Positions 16,808 to 23,859 of a DNA stretch of 26,026 nt are shown in pieces; positions within the stretch are counted from its first letter, which is position 1; every line of letters starts with the position of its first letter. The notes beneath the pieces are model-generated. The model was not told where the DNA came from. It was given only the letters and a program-made list of their open reading frames with translations, and did no database searches. Source of the DNA: Caecitellus pseudoparvulus. Its lineage: Eukaryota; Bigyra: Bicosoecida. The DNA lies in contig CBFFRQ010000021.1 of assembly GCA_965644315.1 (NCBI GenBank), forward strand, positions 1 to 26,026. The letters are read 5' to 3'. The position numbers were made by a program, and so were the translations under genes.

Positions 16808-18926
16808 ATGGCCGTGCTCATCGAATCAATGGTCCAGCAGCTGCATGGGGACCGTTGTTGGACTCCACCGGGGCTCTTCGAGGACATCTTGCGTGGGGGC
16901 TTGGACTGGGGCCCCCACCCCGTGGTCTCATACTGGGGTTGCCAGGAGGCCCACGCTGACGTGTGTCCCGCATGCGGCGAGACCACTTCCAGATTACGGC
17001 AGCTTGAGCGGTGCGCAGCCATGCGACTGCTCACCGTGGTCACGCTGCGCGGGTGGGACCCCGCTTGGCTGCTGTTCCGCCGCCCCCCGGCAGCGGCATC
17101 CCCGTCCTCGGCATACGTGCTGCAGCCGCACGACGAGCGGGCGGTGGCAGCGGCCTATGACGCCTTCGCGGCTGCGCGCGTGCTGCAGCCGGTCACCCCC
17201 AGCAGCTGCAGCAGCACCGAAAGATGGGGGGGCCAGCCGCTTCTGCCTTCGTTGTCACGACATGGGCCCCCCAGCCGGGCGTCAGCGACGAAGCTCTGCG
17301 ACAGTGGGCTGCTGCGAACCCAGGCGAGGCGGTGCAGGCCGCCAGCTCTTCCCGCGCGCCCGCCCGCCCGAGCCGCCTGTTCCGGGCCAAGCAGCGGGTG
17401 GTGTACGATCTGGCAGCCGTCAACCAGGCCTCAGTGAGCCCCCCATTCCACTACCCCACGCTGGAGAGCTGGGCGCTGCGCCTCCCGCCGAACTCGGACT
17501 GTGTTGTCCTGGACGTGGAAGCAGGGTACACGGCCATCCCCATCGCTCCGTCGGGCGCCGGACTGTTCACCATGCTCGCCCAGGGCAGGCCAGCCTTCCG
17601 CATGCTTCGGATGGCCTTCGGGTACAGCCCGGCCGGGGCCATTTTCTGCTTTTTTTCTGGACTTCTGGGCGCCAAGATCGAAGCGGCGTTCCCAGCAGGG
17701 CATGTGGTTGTGTACGTAGACGACGTCGGGCTTGGGGGAGCTACGTTGGGGCCACGGCCATCGATCGTGCCCAAGATAACTCAACTGTTCGAGGACGTGG
17801 GCTTCCGGGTGTCGCGCAAGAAGACGCAAGGGCCACAGCGCGTCGTTCAGTACTTGGGGATGGTGGTCAGGTGTGCCCCGTGTGGGGTGTACCTTGAGTG
17901 TCCTCAAGCCAAACGAACTCAGCTGCGGTGGCAGCTGGCCGCGGTCCTTAATCGCCTCGGCGCTTGCTCCACCATCCCCAAGCGCGTTTTCGCCGCGGTC
18001 ACAGGGCGCTTGCACGGCCTGTCGGCCGTGGTGCCCCACGCAAAACAAACGCTGTCGCTCTTGTACGACACCATGCGCACACACAAGTACCGCGTCGGCC
18101 CCCCGGCGCTCTCGTGCCTGTCCCCCCGGCGTCGCACGGGGCCCTGCGGACCCTCCTTGAGGCCCTCGGTGGGCCGTTATCGACGGGCCCGATGCGCCCG
18201 CTCTCCCCACTGTCAAGCAGGTGGCGCGCCGCCCTCTTTGGCTCGTGCGACGCGTCGGGGGAAGGCGGGCTGGGGGCAACAGTGTCGAGGTGGGCAGGGC
18301 CAGGAGAACGCACAGACTCCGCTTGGTACGCGTCCATGCGCATCCCCGGCACAGCCCCGGGCGAGGAGCTCGTGGGAGCCTCCACGATGCTGGAGCTGTA
18401 CGCAATCGCCTTGGCTATGGCAATGGCGCGGCATGTTTTTCCCGAGCCGGGGCCGCTGCTGCTATGCCTAGCTGCGGACAGCCAGGCAGCGGTGGCGCTG
18501 GCGCGACGAGGGTACAGCAAGCACAGCCGTGAACTCACGCGCGTCTGCGGGGTCCTCGAGCGGGTTTCCCGCGTTTTGGACGTCCACTTGGCGCCTCGGT
18601 GGATCCCGAGGAGCCTGAATTGGCGGGCGGACGCCCTCAGCCACCCCGAAAGGGTGGATAGCAGCACACCGGCAGCGCTCGGCCTCCCGCCAGGGCAACC
18701 AGCCGAGCTGGAGGTATCAGCAGGGGGAAGCAGCGCCGCTGAGCGGTGGCATGATGTGTCCCTAGACGTAGGGCCGTCGGGAAAGGCCGGGGCGGGCACC
18801 GCGTGGATTCACTCAGCTCAACTCTCCGTCGCCCTGCACAGACACACTCTGGATAAGGAAGCAGACCTTCTGGCAGATGATCAGGGCCATCCCCGCGTCC
18901 CCGATCAGCAGGATTCACCAACATAG
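16808..18926 (+). CDS. Retrotransposon reverse transcriptase-RNase H (in three frames)
   Basis: Coding sequence runs in one frame from about 16808 to 17226, a second to about 18105 and a third to TAG 18924-18926. Both changes are -1 and occur at homopolymer heptamers (G GGG GGC, C CCC CCG). The first segment has CPACG. The RT part shows RVVYDLAAVN (from 17395), motif A VVLDVEAGYTAIPI (catalytic Asp at 17512), motif B RMAFGYSPAGAIF, motif C YVDD (17713-17724) and motif D FEDVGFRVSRKK with YLGMVV. RNase H has all four acidic residues: Asp in GSCDAS (18249), Glu in MLELY (18393), Asp in AADSQAA (18477) and Asp in NWRADALS (18630). Function: copying element RNA to DNA and removing the RNA strand. 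The frame changes are decay, sequencing error or programmed frameshifting. Confidence 0.85.
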
Positions 18927-19776
18927 GCTGGCAAAGGGGACGGTGGTCAAGTACGTTCGCGCGGTTGCTGGCCTGATCAGGGCCGCTCCAGCACCCCGGG
19001 ACAGGGCGCGGACCATGGTGGGCATCTTAACGGGCGGCGTGGCCGCAGGCAGATGGGCCCCCCATCGGGCGAAGCAGATCCTGGCGCAATGGGTCGGTGG
19101 TTTTAGGTATCTGGGCCTGCCAATCCCGTCGCTAGCCCCGCTGGGGCTCACAGTCGGCAGCATCTGCCGGGCAATCCGCCGGCTCCACCGAGGGAGAGGG
19201 GAGCAACACCGCCGCCCTATCAGCAAAGAACAAGTCATGGAGGCCATGAAGCGGGCATGGGACGGGCCACACCTCGGGAGGCATGCCCCAACTGCCGCCG
19301 CAGCTATCTACATCGGCTTTCATGGCATGTGCAGGCCGGGAGAGCTCCGGGGCCTGCGATGGGAGGAGTTGCACTTCGGGCGGGCGGGCCCCCTGCAGTG
19401 GGTGGAGGCCAGGGTCACGGATAAAACGCACCTGAGTGCAAACCGCCACATCCAGGTGGTGCGCCAGGCCGAGTGGGCGGGGGCCTTCGACCGCCTCCGG
19501 GAGCAGGCCCGGGACAAGCGGGGAAGCCTGCTCCCAAGGTGGGCGTGGCTCAGCCTGCAAGGCATCCTGAAGGCTGTAGCGGGCGTGTCCTTGGCCCACC
19601 TGAGACCCGGGGGCAATATGTTCTGGACAGGCCGGGCCCCCGACGTCTTGGTGGAGCACGCGGCGGGCTGGGCGGCTGGCTCCCCCACCCGGGCACGATA
19701 CTACACCCAGGGGGGGGGGGAGGGGGCGAGGCTGTGGCACGAGGCCATGACACCCAGGGGAGGAAGCAAGCATTGA
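18877..19776 (+). CDS. Retrotransposon tyrosine recombinase
   Basis: A 299-residue frame from ATG 18877 overlaps the RNase H frame by 50 nt and ends 5 nt before repeat B1. The N-terminal part (GTVVKYVRAVAGLIRAA) resembles a SAM-like core-binding domain. The catalytic domain has the first Arg in GMCRPGELRGLRWEEL (19333), a second box SLAHLRPGGNMF (Arg at 19603) and a tyrosine pair in ARYYTQ (19699-19704). The enzyme would integrate a circular DNA intermediate at a short shared sequence. In the second box the usual His three residues before Arg is Ala here, with His one place later, so activity is uncertain. The frame is open upstream to 18772, so an earlier start or a fused product is possible. 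Confidence 0.82.
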   Translation: MIRAIPASPISRIHQHRLAKGTVVKYVRAVAGLIRAAPAPRDRARTMVGILTGGVAAGRWAPHRAKQILAQWVGGFRYLGLPIPSLAPLGLTVGSICRAIRRLHRGRGEQHRRPISKEQVMEAMKRAWDGPHLGRHAPTAAAAIYIGFHGMCRPGELRGLRWEELHFGRAGPLQWVEARVTDKTHLSANRHIQVVRQAEWAGAFDRLREQARDKRGSLLPRWAWLSLQGILKAVAGVSLAHLRPGGNMFWTGRAPDVLVEHAAGWAAGSPTRARYYTQGGGEGARLWHEAMTPRGGSKH

Positions 19777-19781
19777 AAAGT

Positions 19782-19933
19782 ATTGGCGGGTGCCGCAAGG
19801 AGGCGTCCCCTCCCCCAAGAGATGCAGCGAGCCCTGGTGGCCGCTGGCATAGAGGGGGGAGGGGACGGCCTCGAGGCGGGCCCAGTTCAATGCATTTCGA
19901 TTGCCACGCACAACGCACCAACACGAGGGAACC
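19782..19933 (+). repeat. B1: internal copy of the right split direct repeat
   Basis: This 152-bp copy of B begins ATTGGCGGGTG and ends GAGGGAACC, and directly adjoins A2. It contains a 12-bp inverted repeat, GTCCCCTCCCCC (19805-19816) and GGGGGAGGGGAC (19855-19866). Its match in length and sequence to B2, offset by 338 bp, supports the assignment. Confidence 0.95.
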
Positions 19934-20110
19934 GAGGTTGCCGGCACCCCAGCCGGCAACCATGTTTCCCGGCAGGAGGGGCGGCGGGCAGTCCCACGCT
20001 AGTGGCACAATTGTCCCCCGCCGCCCCAACGCAGAGTAGACGACGGCAGGACCGGGCATGACAAAACCAGTCATTAGCCGGCCTCGTCACTCTCTTTCCT
20101 TTTTTTTTTC
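19934..20110 (+). repeat. A2: internal copy of the left split direct repeat
   Basis: It matches A1 at an offset of 5486 bp and carries the same two inverted repeats (19936-19945 with 19952-19961, and the GGGGCGGCGGG pair). It ends in a longer pyrimidine tract, then joins B2 near 20111-20120. The B1-A2 junction reproduces the sequence that the joined ends of a circular intermediate would have. Confidence 0.95.
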
Positions 20111-20119
20111 TTTTTCTCG

Positions 20120-20271
20120 ATTGGCGGGTGCCGCAAGGAGGCGTCCCCTCCCCCAAGAGATGCAGCGAGCCCTGGTGGCCGCTGGCATAGAGGGGGGAGG
20201 GGACGGCCTCGAGGCGGGCCCAGTTCAATGCATTTCGATTGCCACGCACAACGCACCAACACGAGGGAACC
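20120..20271 (+). repeat. B2: right end repeat of the retrotransposon
   Basis: This is the second 152-bp B copy, with the 12-bp inverted repeat at 20143-20154 and 20193-20204. It ends ...GAGGGAACC, directly abutting host ANK-3 sequence TCACACCC at 20272. Confidence 0.95.
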
Positions 20272-21674
20272 TCACACCCACCCCCATCCAGTGCCCCCAC
20301 CAGATCACCCACACTGCCACTCCCCACACCCACCACCACAAAGCTCCCTACACCCACACCACCCAGACCCACCCCACACGCCTCCGCCACAGCACACACA
20401 TCCAGCACCCTCACAGCCACGCGCTGCTTCACCTCCAGGCCGACATCGCCCCAAGCTTCATCCTCCAGGAACACTCTTAACGGCCACCCCGCCTCACACT
20501 GCACCTGCACCGTCACACTGCTCCTCTCACCAACCGGCTCATCAGCCCTGCCAGCTCCACAAATGTGTGCCATAGCGACTTTGCGTGGAGTCTGTGCCAT
20601 CCGCGGTAGTCCATGGGCGATGCGAGCTGCTTCGCCACGCTTCACAGCGCCAACACTCGTAGCAAGCGCTGTCGCACCTGCCTCCACACTTGCTGCCCAC
20701 TGCTCCACATCACAAGCTCCACCAACATCCTCATCCACGATCTCGCTCCGTCCACTGTACACACTCACATCCTTGCCGTTCAGGCACTCCAAGCCGCCCG
20801 ACAAGTCCAAGCCACACACAGCCTTCACCCTCCGACCACTCATCACCAGCGCACACCCCAACAGCCCACGCAGCTCCTCCACTGCGCTCGCTGCACACTC
20901 CAAGTGCTTCGCAGCACTTTCACTCCTCAGCTCGCCTGCCGCCTCGCCTCGCAGCCACTCAGCCTGCAGCCGCATGCCAGCCAGAGCCGCATCCGCCGCC
21001 GCCTCGCCACCAGCATCATGCGTGACAGGGCTAACCTCACCAACTACAGCCACATCTGCCACCTCGAAGCCTTGCCACCATCGCGTCAGATCAGCCAGTG
21101 CACCCTCCACGTTCACACCGCTCCGTACATTGCCCCAAGCACCCACAATGGCGCCCCACAGTGCGTCGCCCTCCGGCACTGCATCGGCACTCACACCCGA
21201 CACCGCCTGATGCAGCACATCCACCGCGGTAAAGCACCGGAACGACAGGTACTGCAGCGCAGCACACACACCACCTCGCTCACGCTGCCCCGCCAACAGC
21301 CCAGCCTGCTCCAACAGCGCACTCCCCGCATCACGCAGTGCAGCCTCCAGCTCCACCAGGCTCATGGCCGATGGGGCGTCGCCTGCAGCAGGCGCTTCGC
21401 CACGCCCAATGGCTGCCAGTCCTCGCAGTGCTGGGCCGTGGTCCATGACACTGCCCGGCAAGCACTTCATCTTGCGCAAGCATGCCGCCACAACCTCCGC
21501 CTGTGTGTCGTCAAGACCTGCAGTGGGCGCTGCACTGCCGTCCATGACTTGTCTTGTTGCTGCTGCCTGAGGCGTTGGGGAGGGGCAGGGCGCTGTGTGC
21601 TGTGGTGTGTGTGCGACACGCTTTGTCGCAAGTGCTGGCGAAAGCGAGGTGCCGTGCCCACATCCACGCACCAT
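20272..21674 (-). pseudogene. ANK-3, 5' part: N-terminal region separated by the retrotransposon
   Basis: The frame starts at 21674 (MVRGCGHGTSLSP) and encodes the family's unrecognised N-terminal region as far as LVGALDGGGCEV, where the element begins. Past that point the frame continues into element sequence and stops at 19887, giving a predicted 595-residue protein without ankyrin repeats. It is collinear with ANK-1 and ANK-2 with no indel that breaks the frame. The combination with 12704-14447 accounts for a 1048-residue parental gene. Whether the truncated protein is made is unknown. Confidence 0.88.
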
Positions 21675-22286
21675 GGCGATGGACGGCAGAGGGTCTAGTC
21701 AGGCGTAGCTGTGCTGTAAAGCCGACTCCTGCGGGGTGATGGCAGTGGACGCGTGTGTTGGTGCCGTGGGGAGGCGCTGTCGCAGCTGACGTGTGCGACG
21801 GAGCAACTTCCGCACTTGCACCAGTGCACGCTCACCTGTGGCGGCCAAGACTGGAGACAAGGCACAATGCACGCTGATGTGCAGATGCCCAATGACACCA
21901 CAAGTGAGAGTGGGAAGTGGATGAGGAGCAATTTGATGCAAGATATATGAAGGGTGTCCCGCTCCGCTCGATGCGGTGCCCATCATCCCAGCAAGAAAGG
22001 TGCGGAACTAGCTATCTGGACATCCGCAAGATCCCCGTTCGAGTGCTGACGGGAGCTGCGCCAAGGCGCGGAGTGCGATGGAGGGGGTGGACTCGTGCGC
22101 TCCGAGCAGCGCTGTCCATACACGGCACTGGGCGGGGCAAAACCGCCCGCTTTGCTGTGCCCGCACTTTTGTGTGTAAGGGTTGCGGCCTTGTCGTGTCT
22201 GGCAGTGTGGCTCCGTCACACTTCCTTGCCCACACGATATCCATTGGCGTGGTGGCCCCTGCTCCGCCCCAAGCCACAACAAAGCC
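21675..22286. promoter_or_regulatory. Divergent intergenic region between ANK-3 and SU-4
   Basis: This 612-nt region closely follows the ANK-1/SU-2 version, including GGGCGGGGCAAAACCGCCC near 22132-22150. The palindrome near 21815-21830 is imperfect here (CTTGCACCAGTGCACG). No conserved ORF is visible. Confidence 0.5.
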
Positions 22287-23688
22287 ATGGCGTTGTCCAG
22301 CGCCTCCATGGGGGCACCCGTCTTCCAACTGGTGCCCCTCGCAGGTGGAACTCTGGCTGTTTCAGGTGGTGGCAGCTCCAAGACTGGCATTGAGAATGCC
22401 CTGGTGCGCAGGCGGGCATTCGACGGCTTCGAGTGGCGTGCAATTTCCGCAACCGCCGCTGCTGTGCTCCACAGACCATGGTGCACGTGGAGAACACCGG
22501 CGCCAACAAAGTGGAGCTGGCGAAAGGCACTGCGTTCCTCTCGGGCAGCACCTTCATCACGCACGTGGCAGTGTCAGAGGACGTGCGTGCCGGCGCAGCC
22601 GACGTGGCAACCACTTTTGCACCTTCCTCGGCGACTTTCGCAGGGTAAGCGCGTGGCAGGGGCGGCTGGAGACAGCATCGTTGTGTTCAACCGCGACGGC
22701 GAGAGTGGCAGGTACGGGAGCCGGCAGCCAGGTGGCTGGGCGCCGTCCTGAACACCGTGGCAGTGGTGAGCGTGGGGAGCTGCCCCCTGCCGCCTGGCGT
22801 GGCGGCGTGGCTGGCTGGGGATGAGCGCCACTTCGCCCTGGCCCGGGCAGCCTGTGTGCAGCTGGCGGACGGGGCACTGAGCAGGGAGCAGGGCACGGCT
22901 CTGGCGCCGGTGCTGCTGTTCACGGTGGTGGGGCTGTACGCCACGACGCCGCCCAGCTCCCGCAACACCATCCCGCCCCACCTCGCCCAGCGCACTGCTC
23001 GCTTGGCCGGCAAGTGCACCCTGCTCGTGGGTGGCGTGGAGGTGGTGGGCGGCAAGGCGGTGCAGCGTGACAGCCCGCCCTCCACACACACCGCCCACGA
23101 CGACGACGGCGGTGCGCGGGACCCGCTGTTCTGGCTGCTGCAGCGCCTCAGCAACACGGCAGTGCAGCAGGGTGGGCCGGCGGCCACCACGGCGCTGAAC
23201 GTGTTCGGTGCCATGGCTGGGCAGGTGCCGCAGGCAGACCTGCAGCGCTACGAGGTGCCGGTGGCGCGGGCAGTGTTCCGCACTGTGCAGGCGGCAGAGC
23301 ACGTGGCCAGTGACCCCCGCCTGGCACCGACGCGCCATCTTGGTCAGAGCAAGCACAGCAGGCGGCTGCTGCAGCAGAGGCAGGCGCCTTGGCGTGGGAG
23401 GTCATGGAGGGTGTGCAGGGTGCCATGGGCGCAGATGTGTTCCTGACGGCGTACAACGGCGAGCGGCGGGCCAGGGCGGCGGCGAAGGAGCGGCGGGCGA
23501 AGCAGGTGGTGCAGTAGGCGGTGGTGAACCCGGCAGCAGCTGCCGCACGCCCGAGTCGGAAGTCACAGGCGAAGAATCGCCACGTGGCGATGCGCATGGA
23601 CAAGCTGAAGGTGGTGCGTAGGCGGTGGTGGGAAGGGCTGGAAGCGGGTGTGGGAGGCGTTGGTGCGGTGCGGAGGGGAGTGCAGTGA
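22287..23688 (+). pseudogene. SU-4: heavily damaged copy of the chimeric gene
   Basis: The first three exons (22287-22403, 22475-22582, 22644-22711) and the start of exon 4 (22780) match SU-1 with the same intron lengths and mainly synonymous differences. Exon 4 then has at least three lesions: a 2-nt insertion near 23325 (CTGGCACCGAC against CTGGCCGAC), a TAG at 23515-23517 within the UTP20-like tail where relatives have GAG, and a 1-nt insertion near 23618 (GCGTAGG against GCGAGG). The first shift ends translation at 23446. The end coordinate is the position homologous to the SU-1 3' end and is approximate. This is the most decayed SU copy. Confidence 0.75.
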
Positions 23689-23859
23689 AGGTGAGGGGGC
23701 GTGGGGTGCGTGGGAATGGTGATGAGGTGTGATGCGGTGTGGTGTGTGCGGTGGAATGTGGTGCGGTATGGGCAGAGGTGGAGGTGGGGCAGGTGTGCTG
23801 GTCTTAGGTGCGTGTCAGGTTTGTCGAATGGTGCATTGGTCTGTGCTTGGTGCATGGGA

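Larger units (their letters stand above)
14448..20271 (+). mobile_element. Tyrosine-recombinase retrotransposon (Ngaro/PAT-type) inserted in ANK-3
   Basis: The 5824-bp element carries gag-like ORFs, RT, RNase H and a tyrosine recombinase in that order on the plus strand. The ends are split direct repeats: A1 at the left, then B1-A2-B2 at the right. This architecture is characteristic of Ngaro and PAT-like DIRS-order retrotransposons, which integrate by a YR instead of an integrase. No LTRs of the Ty1/Ty3 type and no target-site duplication are present. The trinucleotide ACC occurs at both host junctions (14445-14447, 20269-20271), at the internal B1/A2 junction (19931-19933) and in the empty paralogous sites, as expected for recombination at a short shared core. 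Order gag-RT-RH-YR without a visible methyltransferase domain favours Ngaro; PAT-like elements such as those of Volvox are the alternative. Confidence 0.9.
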
